The notes under the pieces: model-generated
Told to the model about the DNA's origin: nothing
Seen by the model: the letters and a program-made list of their open reading frames with translations, nothing else
Databases searched by the model: none
Translations under genes and position numbers: made by a program
Shown: positions 44,468 through 54,952 of the stretch, one piece after another
How the letters are laid out: every line of letters begins with the position of its first letter
How positions within the stretch are numbered: the first letter of the stretch is position 1
DNA from: Enterobacteriaceae bacterium 89
GTDB lineage: Bacteria > Pseudomonadota > Gammaproteobacteria > Enterobacterales > Enterobacteriaceae
Length of the DNA stretch: 64,000 nt
Assembly (NCBI GenBank): GCA_014156375.1
Contig: RQJH01000002.1
Coordinates: 154,331-218,330, forward strand
Direction: 5' to 3'

Positions 44468-44502
44468 AAATGGCCCGGCAAACTTGCGCCGCTGGGCCAT
44501 TT
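44468..44502. terminator. Bidirectional terminator between phosphatase and ydjA
   Basis: AAATGGCCC and GGGCCATTT arms form a symmetric hairpin flanked by A and T runs between two convergent genes, serving both. Confidence 0.75.
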
Positions 44503-44506
44503 AATC

Positions 44507-45058
44507 TCAGAAACGCACCACGAAAGGCGACGTATCAGGAACGCTGATGTTTGAAGAAGCCTTCAGCTGCGGCGTACCGATGTAGAGGAAGCCGACAATC
44601 TTATCCTGCTCGCGGCAATGCAGACCGTCGCGCACCACCGGGCTGTCGGTTAACGCGCCGCTGCGCCAGATGCCGTTGAAGCCCTGGGCCACCGCCGCCA
44701 TTTGCATCGCCATCACCGCACAGCCTGCGGACATCTTCTGCTCCCAGACCGGCACTTTATGTTCCGGCTGACATTTCGCCACTACCGCTATAATCAGCGG
44801 CGCGCGGAACGGTGCGCTGCGGGCCTTGTCGATCCCTTTTTCGTCCTGCCCTGCGGCTATGGCCCCTTTTTCCAGCAGTTCGCTGAAACGCTCGCGCCCT
44901 TCGCCTTCAATCACGAAGAACTGCCACGGCTGCAGTGTGCCGTGATCCGGTGCTCGCAGCCCGGCACGGAGAATGTTTTCCAGCTGTTCGCCCTGTGGAG
45001 CAGGTTCAGCCAGACGGGAAGCGCTGCGGCGATTGACCAGCAGATCGAGTGCATCCAT
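44507..45058 (-). CDS. ydjA: Nitroreductase-family protein YdjA
   Basis: A 183-residue FMN protein, the minimal size of the nitroreductase family and equal to E. coli Ydj[36 protein letters not shown] and [11 protein letters not shown] are conserved FMN-contact segments. It reduces nitroaromatics or similar compounds in vitro; the natural substrate is unknown. Confidence 0.95.
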   Translation of the reverse strand: MDALDLLVNRRSASRLAEPAPQGEQLENILRAGLRAPDHGTLQPWQFFVIEGEGRERFSELLEKGAIAAGQDEKGIDKARSAPFRAPLIIAVVAKCQPEHKVPVWEQKMSAGCAVMAMQMAAVAQGFNGIWRSGALTDSPVVRDGLHCREQDKIVGFLYIGTPQLKASSNISVPDTSPFVVRF

Positions 45059-45221
45059 GAGTTAACTCCTGTCAAAGTGATTTTCATAAAATTAACATGA
45101 CCGCAGATTTTGTTACAGCGCCGAAGGCGATTCCTGCTGACAACCGGCGGCGGTGTCTTTAGGATAGCCACACGTCGCGCCTTTGCGGGCGGACCTTTAT
45201 TCATTCAGGCAGGGAGAAAAC

Positions 45222-47075
45222 ATGCGAACCCTTTGGCGAATCATTGCCGGATTCTTTAAATGGACATGGCGTCTGTTGAACTTCATCCGCGAACTGGTGC
45301 TGAACCTGTTCTTTATTCTGCTGGTGCTGGTCTGCGCCGGGATCTGGATGCAGCTTAGCAGCAGTACAGCCGAAAACTCAGGCCGCGGCGCGCTGCTGAT
45401 GGATCTGACGGGCGTGGTGGTGGATAAACCGTCGACCAGCAGCAAAATTGGCGCGATTAGCCGTCAACTGCTGGGCGCAAGCTCCGACCGTCTACAGGAA
45501 AACTCACTGTTTGATATTGTTCAGACCATTCGCCAGGCGAAAGATGACCGGAACATCACCGGTATCGTGCTGGATCTGAAAAACTTTGCCGGGGCTGACC
45601 AGCCTTCAATGCAGTACATCGGTAAGGCGCTGCGTGAATTCCGCGACAGCGGTAAGCCGGTGTATGCCGTCGGCGATAGCTACTCCCAGAGCCAGTACTA
45701 TCTGGCGAGCTTCGCTAACAAAATTTACCTGACGCCGCAGGGCGTGGTCGATCTGCATGGGTTTGCCACCAACGGCCTGTATTACAAATCTCTGCTCGAT
45801 AAGCTGAAGGTCACCACCCACGTGTTCCGCGTCGGGACCTACAAGTCTGCCGTTGAGCCGTTTATTCGTGACGATATGTCCCCTGCCGCGCGCGAAGCGG
45901 ACAGCCGCTGGATCGGCGAGCTGTGGCAGAACTACCTCAACACCATCGCGGCTAACCGTCAGTCCACCGCTGAGCAAATCTTCCCTGGCGCTCAGGGCGT
46001 GCTGGATGGCCTGCGTAAAACCGATGGCGATACGGCTAAATATGCGCTGGACAACAAACTGGTCGACGAGCTGGCTTCCAGCACCGACATCGAGAAAGCG
46101 CTGACCAAACAGTTCGGCTGGAGCAAAGCGGACAACAACTATCGCGCGGTCAGCTACTACGACTACAACCTGAAAACGCCATCCGATCAGGGCGCCAGCG
46201 TGGCGGTGATCTTCGCCAACGGTGCGATTATCGACGGTGAGGAAACTCCGGGTAACGTTGGCGGCGATACCACTGCTTCACAAATTCGCGATGCGCGTCT
46301 GGATCCGAAAGTGAAAGCGATCGTGCTGCGTGTTAACAGCCCTGGCGGCAGCGTCAGCGCCTCTGAGGTGATTCGCTCCGAACTGGCGGCTGCGCGTGCA
46401 GCGGGCAAACCGGTGGTGGTTTCCATGGGCGGAATGGCGGCTTCCGGCGGCTACTGGATCTCCACGCCTGCGGATTACATCGTAGCTAACGCCAGCACGC
46501 TGACCGGCTCCATCGGTATCTTTGGGGTGATCAACACCGTTCAGGACAGCCTGGGCTACATCGGGGTACATACCGATGGCGTGGCCACCTCTCCGCTGGC
46601 CGATATTTCGATGACCAAAGCCCTGCCGCAGGAAGTGCAGGACATGATGCAGCTCAGCATCGAGAACGGCTATAAGCGCTTTATCACCCTGGTGGCGCAG
46701 TCCCGCCACAGCACGCCTGAGCAGGTCGATAAAATCGCTCAGGGCCACGTCTGGACCGGTCAGGATGCAAAAGCTAACGGCCTGGTCGACAGCCTCGGCG
46801 ATTTCGACGATGCGGTGAACAAAGCGGCGGAGCTTGCCAAAATCAAGCAGTGGCATATCGATTATTACCAGGAAGAACCGACCTTCTTCAACATGGTGAT
46901 CGACAGCCTGAGCGGTTCCGTGCGTGCCGCACTGCCGGAGGCGCTACAGGCTTATCTGCCTGCGCCGCTGGTCACGGCCGCAAGCGTGGTAAAAGCGGAA
47001 GGCGATAAGCTGGCCGCCTTCAACGATCCGCAGAACCGTTACGCATTCTGCCTGACCTGCGCTAACATACGCTAA
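45222..47075 (+). CDS. sppA: Signal peptide peptidase SppA (protease IV)
   Basis: A 617-residue inner-membrane serine protease with one N-terminal membrane anchor ([19 protein letters not shown]). It has two tandem S49 domains: the catalytic lysine sits in TYKSAVEPF of the first, the serine in [14 protein letters not shown] of the second. It digests cleaved signal peptides. Length equals that of E. coli SppA (618). The ATG at 45222 lies behind GGGAG. Confidence 0.97.
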   Translation: MRTLWRIIAGFFKWTWRLLNFIRELVLNLFFILLVLVCAGIWMQLSSSTAENSGRGALLMDLTGVVVDKPSTSSKIGAISRQLLGASSDRLQENSLFDIVQTIRQAKDDRNITGIVLDLKNFAGADQPSMQYIGKALREFRDSGKPVYAVGDSYSQSQYYLASFANKIYLTPQGVVDLHGFATNGLYYKSLLDKLKVTTHVFRVGTYKSAVEPFIRDDMSPAAREADSRWIGELWQNYLNTIAANRQSTAEQIFPGAQGVLDGLRKTDGDTAKYALDNKLVDELASSTDIEKALTKQFGWSKADNNYRAVSYYDYNLKTPSDQGASVAVIFANGAIIDGEETPGNVGGDTTASQIRDARLDPKVKAIVLRVNSPGGSVSASEVIRSELAAARAAGKPVVVSMGGMAASGGYWISTPADYIVANASTLTGSIGIFGVINTVQDSLGYIGVHTDGVATSPLADISMTKALPQEVQDMMQLSIENGYKRFITLVAQSRHSTPEQVDKIAQGHVWTGQDAKANGLVDSLGDFDDAVNKAAELAKIKQWHIDYYQEEPTFFNMVIDSLSGSVRAALPEALQAYLPAPLVTAASVVKAEGDKLAAFNDPQNRYAFCLTCANIR

Positions 47076-47080
47076 TTCGC

Positions 47081-47105
47081 ATCCCCTCTTCGGAGGGGAT
47101 TTTTC
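47081..47105 (+). terminator. sppA terminator
   Basis: ATCCCCTC-TTCG-GAGGGGAT followed by TTTTC: a perfect eight-pair stem with a UUCG tetraloop, six bases past the sppA stop. Confidence 0.92.
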
Positions 47106-47126
47106 TATCCGATTCAGTCACTCATT

Positions 47127-48143
47127 ATGCAAAAGAAATCGATTTACGTAGCCTACACTGGCGGTACCATCGGCATGCAGCGTTCCGATCACGGGTATAT
47201 TCCTGTGTCGGGCCACCTTCAGCGTCAGCTGGCGCTGATGCCTGAATTCCATCGCCCGGAAATGCCGGACTTCACCATTCACGAATATCAGCCGCTGATG
47301 GACTCTTCCGACATGACGCCGGAGGACTGGCAGCACATCGCCGATGACATCCAGGCCAATTACGATAAGTACGACGGCTTTGTGATCCTGCACGGCACTG
47401 ACACCATGGCGTTCACCGCCTCGGCGCTGTCGTTCATGCTGGAAAATCTTGGTAAACCGGTGATTGTGACCGGCTCGCAGATCCCGCTGGCGGAGCTGCG
47501 CTCTGACGGGCAAATCAACTTGCTGAACTCACTGTACGTGGCCGCCAATTATCCGATTAACGAAGTGACGCTGTTCTTCAACAATCGTCTGTATCGCGGT
47601 AACCGCACCACCAAGGCGCACGCAGACGGTTTTGACGCGTTTGCCTCCCCTAACCTGCAGCCGCTGCTGGAAGCGGGGATCCACATCCGCCGTCTGGGAA
47701 CGCCGCCTGCGCCGCATGGTACCGGTGAGCTGATCGTTCACCCGATCACCCCGCAGCCGATTGGCGTGGTGACCATTTATCCGGGCATTTCCGCCGATGT
47801 GGTGCGTAACTTCCTGCGCCAGCCTGTCAAAGCGCTGATCCTGCGCTCCTATGGCGTGGGCAACGCGCCGCAGAACGGTGAGTTCCTCAAAGAACTGGCC
47901 GAAGCCAGCACGCGCGGGATTGTGGTGATTAACCTGACGCAGTGCATGTCCGGTAAGGTCAACATGGGCGGCTATGCCACCGGTAACGCCCTCGCCCATG
48001 CGGGCGTGGTCAGCGGGTTCGATATGACCGTGGAAGCCACGCTCACCAAGCTACACTATCTGTTAAGCCAGGGAATGAATGCTGACGCGGTGCGTACTGC
48101 CATGCAGCAGAACCTGCGCGGTGAACTGACGCCGGACGAATAA
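47127..48143 (+). CDS. ansA: L-asparaginase I (cytoplasmic)
   Basis: A 338-residue enzyme, as in E. coli, that hydrolyses asparagine to aspartate and ammonia. The first catalytic threonine lies in YTGGTIGM and the second in LHGTDTMAFTASAL. No signal peptide, so it is the low-affinity cytoplasmic type rather than AnsB. pncA follows 9 bp downstream, as in E. coli. Confidence 0.97.
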   Translation: MQKKSIYVAYTGGTIGMQRSDHGYIPVSGHLQRQLALMPEFHRPEMPDFTIHEYQPLMDSSDMTPEDWQHIADDIQANYDKYDGFVILHGTDTMAFTASALSFMLENLGKPVIVTGSQIPLAELRSDGQINLLNSLYVAANYPINEVTLFFNNRLYRGNRTTKAHADGFDAFASPNLQPLLEAGIHIRRLGTPPAPHGTGELIVHPITPQPIGVVTIYPGISADVVRNFLRQPVKALILRSYGVGNAPQNGEFLKELAEASTRGIVVINLTQCMSGKVNMGGYATGNALAHAGVVSGFDMTVEATLTKLHYLLSQGMNADAVRTAMQQNLRGELTPDE

Positions 48144-48152
48144 GGAGAGACG

Positions 48153-48794
48153 ATGGACACAAGAGCGCTATTGCTGGTCGATATCCAGAATGACTTTTGT
48201 GCCGGTGGCGCACTGGCGGTGCCGGAGGGCGACAGCACGGTGGATGTGGCTAATGCCATGATCCACTGGTGTCTGATCCGCGGCGATTCGATTGTCGCAA
48301 GCCAGGACTGGCATCCGGCTAATCACGGCAGTTTCGCCAGCCAGAACAAGGTAAAACCCTACAGCCAGGGCATGCTGGACGGTCTGCCGCAAACATTCTG
48401 GCCCGATCACTGTGTGCAGAATACCGAAGGCGCAGAGCTGCACCCGATGCTCAACACGCAGCATATCGATATCGTGTTTCCGAAAGGCGAAGCGGTCAAT
48501 ATCGACAGCTATAGTGCCTTTTACGATAACGGGCACCGGCAGAAAACCGGGCTGGATGAGTGGCTGCGCGGGCAGAAAGTCTCTGAGCTGATCGTGATGG
48601 GTCTGGCGACCGATTACTGCGTCAAGTTTACTGTGCTCGATGCGCTCGAGCTCGGCTACGAAGTGAACGTTATTACCGACGGCTGCCGTGGGGTGAATAT
48701 CCATCCTCAGGACAGCGCGCAGGCGTTTATGGAGATGGCCGCAGCTGGCGCAACCTTGTATACGCTGGCTGACTGGCAGGAAACACAAGGCTAA
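48153..48794 (+). CDS. pncA: Nicotinamidase
   Basis: A 213-residue isochorismatase-fold enzyme that converts nicotinamide to nicotinate for NAD salvage. The triad is visible: D10 (LLVDIQNDF), the lysine in FPKGEAVNIDSYS and the cysteine in GLATDYCVKFT; the metal-site DWHPANH segment is present. It is co-transcribed with ansA and starts behind AAGGAG. Confidence 0.97.
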   Translation: MDTRALLLVDIQNDFCAGGALAVPEGDSTVDVANAMIHWCLIRGDSIVASQDWHPANHGSFASQNKVKPYSQGMLDGLPQTFWPDHCVQNTEGAELHPMLNTQHIDIVFPKGEAVNIDSYSAFYDNGHRQKTGLDEWLRGQKVSELIVMGLATDYCVKFTVLDALELGYEVNVITDGCRGVNIHPQDSAQAFMEMAAAGATLYTLADWQETQG

Positions 48795-48810
48795 CCCCTT
48801 TCAGTGTTTG

Positions 48811-48970
48811 CTCCCTCTCCCTGTGGGAGAAGGTTGGGGTGAGGGCATAAGACCGCAGAGACTCCCCCTCTCCCTAACCCTCTCCCCGGAGGGGCGAGGG
48901 GACTGGGCTGAGCAGGCTTTTTGTTCGGTGTTTTCTCCCTCTCCCCGTGGGAGAGGGTTGGGGAGAGGGC
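48811..48970. repeat. Cluster of three CCCTCTCCC/GGGAGAGGG palindromic repeats
   Basis: Three copies in a row after pncA: two complete GGGAGA(A/G)GGTTGGGG-type units flank one in the CCCTAACCCTCTCCCC...GGGGCGAGGGG form. The cluster fills half of the 356-bp gap before the chitinase gene. The remaining 180 bp should carry the chitinase promoter; I see no clear operator. Confidence 0.8.
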
Positions 48971-49150
48971 ATCAGGCCGCACGGACTTACCGATTACTCT
49001 CCCCTTCACTTCAGTAACATTTCTCACCAAAACTCAATAACCTGAACCTCACTCGCAGTTTCAGCGCAGCGGCAATGCTACTCTCTTCTGGCTGTTTTTT
49101 CGCCACGTCTTTGTGGCGTGGTTATCTTTATCAGTCAAAGAGGAACGTTT

Positions 49151-50407
49151 ATGAAATTATTGCCTGTTCTGGCAGCCTTACCCCTGCTCTGCGCACCCTA
49201 CGTTTTTTCCGCTGAGATGATGTCCGTCGGCTACTTCAACGGCGGCGGCGATGTGACCGCCGGGCCCGGTGGCGATATTGATAAGCTTGATGTCCGCCAG
49301 ATAACCCATCTCAATTACTCCTTTGGCCTTATCTACAACGACGAAGCGGGTGAAACCAACGATGCGTTGAAAGATGCCAGTAAGCTGCACCAAATCTGGC
49401 TGTCGCCGAAGGTGATCGCCGACCTGCATAAAGTCCCCGGGCTACGTAAACAAAACCCGGAGCTGAAAGTGCTGCTTTCCGTGGGCGGCTGGGGCGCGCG
49501 TGGCTTCTCCGGGGCTGCGGATAACGAAAAATCCCGCAAGGTGTTTATTGATTCGGTCAAAGAGATCGTTAACACCTACGGTCTGGACGGTATCGATCTG
49601 GACTGGGAATACCCGGTCAACGGCGCCTGGGGATTAGTGGATAAACAGCCTGAGGACAAAGCCAACTTCACTGCACTGCTGAAAGAACTGCGTGAAGCGT
49701 TGCCGCAGGACAAGCTGGTGACCATCGCCGTCGGCGCGAATGCGGAAAGTCCGAAAAGCTGGGTGGATGTGAAGGCTATTGCGCCGTATCTGAACTACAT
49801 CAACCTGATGACCTACGATATGGCCTACGGCACGCAGTACTTCAACTCCAACCTCTACGACTCCACAAAGTGGCCAACCGTCGCAGCGGCAGATAAGTAC
49901 AGCGCCGATTTCGTGGTCAAAAACTACCTCGAGGCCGGGCTGAAGCCGGAGCAAATGAACCTCGGCATTGGTTTTTACGGTCGCGTACCGAAGCGCGCCG
50001 TCGAGCCGGGCATTGACTGGAGCAAGCCAGACGCAGAGAAAAATCCGGCCACTAAACCTTACTTTGGCGAGCGCGAAATTGAGCTGTTCAAATCGCTTGG
50101 CTACGACCTGAGCAAAGATACCTACGTGAAGTACAACGACATCGTCAGCAAATTGCTGAACGATCCGCAGAAGCGTTTTACCGAACACTGGGATGACCAG
50201 GCTAAGGTCCCGTATCTGACGCTGAAATCTGCTGAAGGGAAAGAGCTGTTCGCCCTGTCGTATGAAAACCCACGCTCAGTCGATTTGAAGGCGAAGTACA
50301 TCAAAGAGAAAGGCCTGGGCGGTGCGATGTTCTGGGAGTATGGCGCTGACGATCACAACCAGTTAGCTAAGCAGCTGGCAACGTCGTTGGGGATTAAGCA
50401 CAAGTAA
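49151..50407 (+). CDS. Secreted GH18 chitinase
   Basis: A 418-residue exported glycosidase with a signal peptide (residues 1-20, LAALPLLCAPYVFS). It has the GH18 barrel with SVGGWGARGFS and the catalytic DxxDxDxE motif as DGIDLDWEYP near residues 143-151. YNLMTYDMAYG-like and MFWEYGADDH segments complete the active site. No chitin-binding or fibronectin domain is present. It would cut chitin or related N-acetylglucosamine polymers outside the cytoplasm. E. coli has no counterpart here, so it is an accessory gene. Confidence 0.9.
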   Translation: MKLLPVLAALPLLCAPYVFSAEMMSVGYFNGGGDVTAGPGGDIDKLDVRQITHLNYSFGLIYNDEAGETNDALKDASKLHQIWLSPKVIADLHKVPGLRKQNPELKVLLSVGGWGARGFSGAADNEKSRKVFIDSVKEIVNTYGLDGIDLDWEYPVNGAWGLVDKQPEDKANFTALLKELREALPQDKLVTIAVGANAESPKSWVDVKAIAPYLNYINLMTYDMAYGTQYFNSNLYDSTKWPTVAAADKYSADFVVKNYLEAGLKPEQMNLGIGFYGRVPKRAVEPGIDWSKPDAEKNPATKPYFGEREIELFKSLGYDLSKDTYVKYNDIVSKLLNDPQKRFTEHWDDQAKVPYLTLKSAEGKELFALSYENPRSVDLKAKYIKEKGLGGAMFWEYGADDHNQLAKQLATSLGIKHK

Positions 50408-50443
50408 GAGTTGGGAGGGGGGGTTAGGCTGCAAAACCGTCTT

Positions 50444-50592
50444 TTCCCCTCTCCCTAACCCTCTCCCCAAAGGGGCGAGGGGACTGTTCAGAGCTAAACC
50501 AACCTTCTCCACACATCCCGGAAAAGCGAGGGGACTGTTCTGAGCTGGGCTCGCCTATTACCTTCTTCCTGACCCTCTCCCAAAGGGGCGAG
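50444..50592. repeat. Degenerate cluster of CCCTCTCCC / GGGGCGAGGG repeats
   Basis: Three related units follow the chitinase gene. The first is complete; the second and third keep only AAAGCGAGGGGACTGTTCTG-like or CCTCTCCCAAAGGGGCGAGG parts. The linker GGGGACTGTTC(A/T)GAGCT is repeated and resembles the linker in the 48811-48970 cluster, so the repeat unit is longer than the palindrome. Confidence 0.7.
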
Positions 50593-50601
50593 GGAACCTT
50601 T

Positions 50602-50645
50602 GTAGGCATGATAAGCGAAGCACATCAGGCAATCTGCCGCCGGGC
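50602..50645. repeat. REP-like element before yeaC
   Basis: GTAGGCATGATAAGCGAAGC followed by CAATCTGCCGCCGGGC has the two arms of a REP unit in diverged form, between the convergent ends of the chitinase and yeaC genes. Confidence 0.55.
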
Positions 50646-50653
50646 TATCGTTC

Positions 50654-50929
50654 TTAAAGCTTCACCGTCGCAATCGGCTTAGGCACGATGCCGAAATCTT
50701 CTTTCAGTTGCTGTTTGCTCTTCATCACCATCTGGCCCTGAGTGTCGATGGTCATGTGCTGCGCGTCGGTGTTGTAACGCGCCTGCCACAGCATCACCAG
50801 CTGCAGGCAGTTCTCTTTTTGCTCCGGCGTCAGAGCCACGCCGTCAGGCCATTTTCCCAGTTCAACCGCTGTTGCCAGACGCTGATAAACTTCCTCTGTC
50901 ATGCCGTCGATTATGTTGTCAATATCCAC
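50654..50929 (-). CDS. yeaC: DUF1315 protein YeaC
   Basis: A 91-residue cytoplasmic protein nearly identical to E. coli YeaC (90 residues), including TEEVYQRLATAVELGKWPDG and LVMLWQARYNTDAQHMTIDT. The function is unknown. The start is taken as GTG at 50929, which aligns with the homologue and has GAGGAG upstream; a second GTG four codons earlier touches the ribosome-binding sequence and is unlikely. It is downstream of msrB in the same direction, as in E. coli. Confidence 0.92.
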   Translation of the reverse strand: MDIDNIIDGMTEEVYQRLATAVELGKWPDGVALTPEQKENCLQLVMLWQARYNTDAQHMTIDTQGQMVMKSKQQLKEDFGIVPKPIATVKL

Positions 50930-50971
50930 GCTGCGCTCCACTCCTCAGGAATAATTTGCTGAATCGTTTCT

Positions 50972-51385
50972 TCAGCCTTTGGTTTGCTCACCGTTTTGAT
51001 CGTCGGTGAAGCTCATTGAAGCCGAGTTAACACAATAACGCTCGCCGGTCGGCTGTGGGCCATCCGGGAACACGTGACCGAGATGGGCATCACAGTTTCC
51101 GCAGCGAATTTCCGTGCGCTGCATACCATGCGAGTAGTCATTCAGATAGCGAATTGCGGTGTCGCTGACGGGCTCGTAGAAGCTCGGCCAGCCGCAGCCG
51201 GAGTCATACTTGCTTTCGGCGTTAAACAGCGGCGCATCGCAGACCAGGCAATGGTAGATACCATCGCGCTTGTTGTGCAGCAAACGGCCGGTGAACGGGG
51301 GCTCAGTGCCGTGATTCTGCGTCACGTAAAACTGCATTTCGCTTAAATTTTCTTTCAGCTCTTCGGGTGTTGGTTTGTTCGCCAT
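50972..51385 (-). CDS. msrB: Methionine-R-sulfoxide reductase B
   Basis: A 137-residue SelR-domain enzyme that reduces methionine-R-sulfoxide in proteins. Zinc is held by two CxxC motifs (CLVC and CGNC), SGCGWPSFY is the substrate site and the catalytic cysteine is in [11 protein letters not shown]. Length equals that of E. coli MsrB. It is divergent from gapA. Confidence 0.97.
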   Translation of the reverse strand: MANKPTPEELKENLSEMQFYVTQNHGTEPPFTGRLLHNKRDGIYHCLVCDAPLFNAESKYDSGCGWPSFYEPVSDTAIRYLNDYSHGMQRTEIRCGNCDAHLGHVFPDGPQPTGERYCVNSASMSFTDDQNGEQTKG

Positions 51386-51651
51386 TTGCTCACGTCTCGC
51401 AGGTTGAGGACCGCTTTTCGTCCGATTCTAACAAAACATTAACAATGAAGTGTGAACTTTTGATCTAAACTTACTCGTTGCGAAAGGGCAGCCAAGAAAT
51501 CGTGACAGAAATCACACTTTTATCTCTTTTGGCCTTTAAAATTCCCGGCGCAGCCCCCATGTGGAGATCGGCCCAAAGGATGAGTGAGGCAGTCAGTCGG
51601 TGTTAAGGTGTACTCTGTATTGATTTGTCGCAATGATTGACACGATTCCGC

Positions 51652-51679
51652 TTGACGCTGCGTAAGGTTTTTGTAATTT
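51652..51679 (+). promoter_or_regulatory. Main gapA promoter (sigma70, P1-like)
   Basis: TTGACG (51652-51657) and TAATTT (51674-51679) are separated by 16 bp and lie ~45 bp before the start codon. The surrounding sequence closely follows the E. coli gapA P1 region. The rest of the 337-bp msrB-gapA gap is AT-rich and probably holds further gapA promoters that I did not map. Confidence 0.7.
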
Positions 51680-51710
51680 TACACGCAACCTTTTATTCAC
51701 TAAAAAATAG

Positions 51711-52718
<1,008 letters not shown>

Positions 52719-52740
52719 GTTGAGATGAGAATCTGATCCA

Positions 52741-52767
52741 AAAAGGCGACTTCGGTCGCCTTTTTTT
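52741..52767 (+). terminator. gapA terminator
   Basis: AAAAGGCGAC-TTCG-GTCGCCTTTTTTT: a UUCG-capped stem with flanking A and T runs, 22 bases after the gapA stop. Confidence 0.95.
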
Positions 52768-52803
52768 ATGGTTTTCGTTTACGGTTACATCAAGGATTGC
52801 ATC

Positions 52804-53688
52804 ATGATAAACAAAATTTTCGCTCTCCCTGTCGTTGAACAACTTACCCCTGTCCTCTCCCGCCGTCAGCTTGACGAGCTTGAACTGATTGTGGTCGATC
52901 ATCCACAGGTGAAAGCTTCCTTCGCCCTCCAGGGCGCGCATCTGCTCTCCTGGAAACCAGCCGGTGAAGAAGAAGTGCTGTGGCTCAGCAACAACACCCC
53001 GTTTAAAACCGGCGTGGCGCTGCGCGGCGGTGTGCCAATCTGCTGGCCATGGTTTGGTCCGGCGGCGCAGCAAGGTCTGCCAGCGCACGGCTTTGCCCGT
53101 AACCAGGCGTGGACGCTGAAAGCCCATAACGAAGACGACAGCGGCGTAGTGCTGACGTTTGAACTGCAAAACAACGAAGAAACCCTGAAGCTGTGGCCAC
53201 ACGACTTCACGCTGTATGCCCGTTTCAAAGTGGGTAAAACCTGCGAGATGGAGCTGGAAGCGCACGGCGATTTTGAAACCACCTCTGCCCTGCACACCTA
53301 TTTCAACGTCGGCGACATCGCTCAGGTGAAAGTCAGCGGCTTTGGCGATCGCTATATTGATAAAGTGCTGAACGCCCAGGAAGGCGTGCTGACCGATGGC
53401 GTCCAGACCTTCCCGGACCGCACCGACCGCGTGTACCTGAACGCAGAGGCCTGCAGCGTGATCCACGACGGTGCATTAGCGCGTAACATCGACGTCGTTC
53501 ACGGTCATCACAGCAACGTAGTGGGCTGGAACCCAGGCCCGGCGCTGTCCGTTAGCATGGGCGATATGCCAGACGACGGCTACAAAACTTTTGTCTGCGT
53601 CGAAACCGCCTGCGTGACGAAACCGCAGAAAGCGACCGAAGAAAAACCTTCACGTCTTTCTCAGACGGTTCGTGTAGCGAAACGCTAA
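52804..53688 (+). CDS. yeaD: Glucose-6-phosphate 1-epimerase family protein YeaD
   Basis: A 294-residue galactose-mutarotase-fold protein, as in E. coli. Conserved active-site segments include GGVPICWPWFGP, PAHGFARNQAW, TYFNVGDI and WNPGP. It is thought to interconvert anomers of glucose-6-phosphate. It lies just after gapA, but the intervening terminator makes separate control likely. Confidence 0.94.
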   Translation: MINKIFALPVVEQLTPVLSRRQLDELELIVVDHPQVKASFALQGAHLLSWKPAGEEEVLWLSNNTPFKTGVALRGGVPICWPWFGPAAQQGLPAHGFARNQAWTLKAHNEDDSGVVLTFELQNNEETLKLWPHDFTLYARFKVGKTCEMELEAHGDFETTSALHTYFNVGDIAQVKVSGFGDRYIDKVLNAQEGVLTDGVQTFPDRTDRVYLNAEACSVIHDGALARNIDVVHGHHSNVVGWNPGPALSVSMGDMPDDGYKTFVCVETACVTKPQKATEEKPSRLSQTVRVAKR

Positions 53689-53712
53689 TCCCCGGCTGCA
53701 CCGTCACAATGC

Positions 53713-53738
53713 AAAACAGGGCGTCTCCGCCCTGTTTT
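53713..53738. terminator. Bidirectional terminator between yeaD and mipA
   Basis: AAAACAGGGCG-TCTC-CGCCCTGTTTTA is symmetric, with A and T runs on both sides, between two convergent genes. E. coli has yeaE at this place; it is missing here. Confidence 0.88.
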
Positions 53739-53769
53739 ATTGCTTCATACGCACCAGAAAGGTGCATTA

Positions 53770-54522
53770 TCAGAAGCTGTAGGTGATCCCGGTTGACAGC
53801 AAACCTGTCCAGTTTTTGTCGACCATCGGGCTATCGGTAATTTCATCCGACAGGCGCGTGTAGCGCCCCACGCCGTAAACGCTCCAGTCAGCATTCAGCT
53901 TGTAGCTCACAGCCAGCTCTACGTACGGGTTCCAGCCGTTATCCGCATCGTAGCCGCGCAGGCCACTTTTACGTGATTCGCTGTTGGAAACGCCATAGTA
54001 GTAGTCGTTCTGGTTGTCGCTGTTCCACTGCACACCGATGCCTGGCGTCATGGTCAATGCGCCATTGGTATAACGATAAAGCCACGCGGTATCCCAGACG
54101 ATGCCGTTGCTCTTGTCCAGAGTGTCACCGGCAAGCGTGGTGCGCAGGAAACCGTACTGGGTAAAGTGCATGTAAGACAGGCCAGCCATCATCGTCGACT
54201 GGCGGCGATCCAGCTTGCGCAGCTGGTGGTTGTCACTGTCACCCGGCTTAAAGAACTGCGGTGACCAGTAAGCGGTGATGGAGAGCTTATCTGCGGTGTC
54301 ATTCCACAGGTAGTATCCGCCACCCAGGCCATGGAACCAGAAGTTTTTGCTTTCATAATCAATGGCAGGAACCGGGTAATAATCAGTGTGATACTGTTTA
54401 TACGCATGCCCTACCACGCCAACGCCAGCTCCCAGCGTCAATTTGCTGTCGTCGTCAGCGTGAGCAACGGTCGCTGCTGTTGCGAAGAGCAGACCCGTTG
54501 TTAAAAGTTTTAATGATTTCAC
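53770..54522 (-). CDS. mipA: MltA-interacting outer-membrane protein MipA
   Basis: A 250-residue outer-membrane protein with a signal peptide (LLTTGLLFATAATVAHA) and alternating beta strands ending TGLLSTGITYSF, with a terminal aromatic. It corresponds to E. coli MipA (248), proposed as a scaffold between the murein hydrolase MltA and the synthase PBP1B. Confidence 0.95.
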   Translation of the reverse strand: MKSLKLLTTGLLFATAATVAHADDDSKLTLGAGVGVVGHAYKQYHTDYYPVPAIDYESKNFWFHGLGGGYYLWNDTADKLSITAYWSPQFFKPGDSDNHQLRKLDRRQSTMMAGLSYMHFTQYGFLRTTLAGDTLDKSNGIVWDTAWLYRYTNGALTMTPGIGVQWNSDNQNDYYYGVSNSESRKSGLRGYDADNGWNPYVELAVSYKLNADWSVYGVGRYTRLSDEITDSPMVDKNWTGLLSTGITYSF

Positions 54523-54835
54523 GTTGCATATCCCTTTAATAATACAAGCGGTCGGAGTTTACTCGCCCGCCCCGCTTACCTCAAATTCTTTACTTCCGCT
54601 GACAATATTTAACCGCTTAACCTCACATCCGCAGGTGACAAGCTGCTGACAGTCCGATGACACCCCCGTGAAGCCAGCAAATTTATTGTGCTTTAAGTGG
54701 CGGTATTTTTTGATGAGTTATTGATATGTCATTGAAATTGAATTTTGTCGGCATGCAAGTTTTGCAAATGCCATCTACGCTTAAATTCAGAAGGTGTCAA
54801 AGCTGTACATGTTATCCATTCCTCCCCCGGAAACC

Positions 54836-54851
54836 TGGCATAAGGGTTGCT
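54836..54851 (+). promoter_or_regulatory. Sigma54 (-24/-12) promoter of yeaGH
   Basis: TGGCAT-AAGGG-TTGCT matches TGGCAC-N5-TTGCW with one mismatch, about 100 bp before yeaG. In E. coli yeaGH is induced by nitrogen starvation through NtrC as well as by sigmaS. The rest of the 430-bp mipA-yeaG gap is AT-rich and holds no other element I can name; a 76-codon open frame in it (54726-54956) looks spurious. Confidence 0.78.
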
Positions 54852-54952
54852 GGAGAAGGAGTGAGCGTCGTTCAGCTGATCCCTTCCGGGAGCCTCTATT
54901 ACATATACGAACGGCTCTCATCCTGTGCTAAAAAACGAAAGGACGGCATGCC

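Noticed and set aside
48811-48970. CRISPR-like array after pncA
   Set aside because: The repeats are palindromic, of unequal length, in mixed forms and without regular spacers; no cas genes are present.
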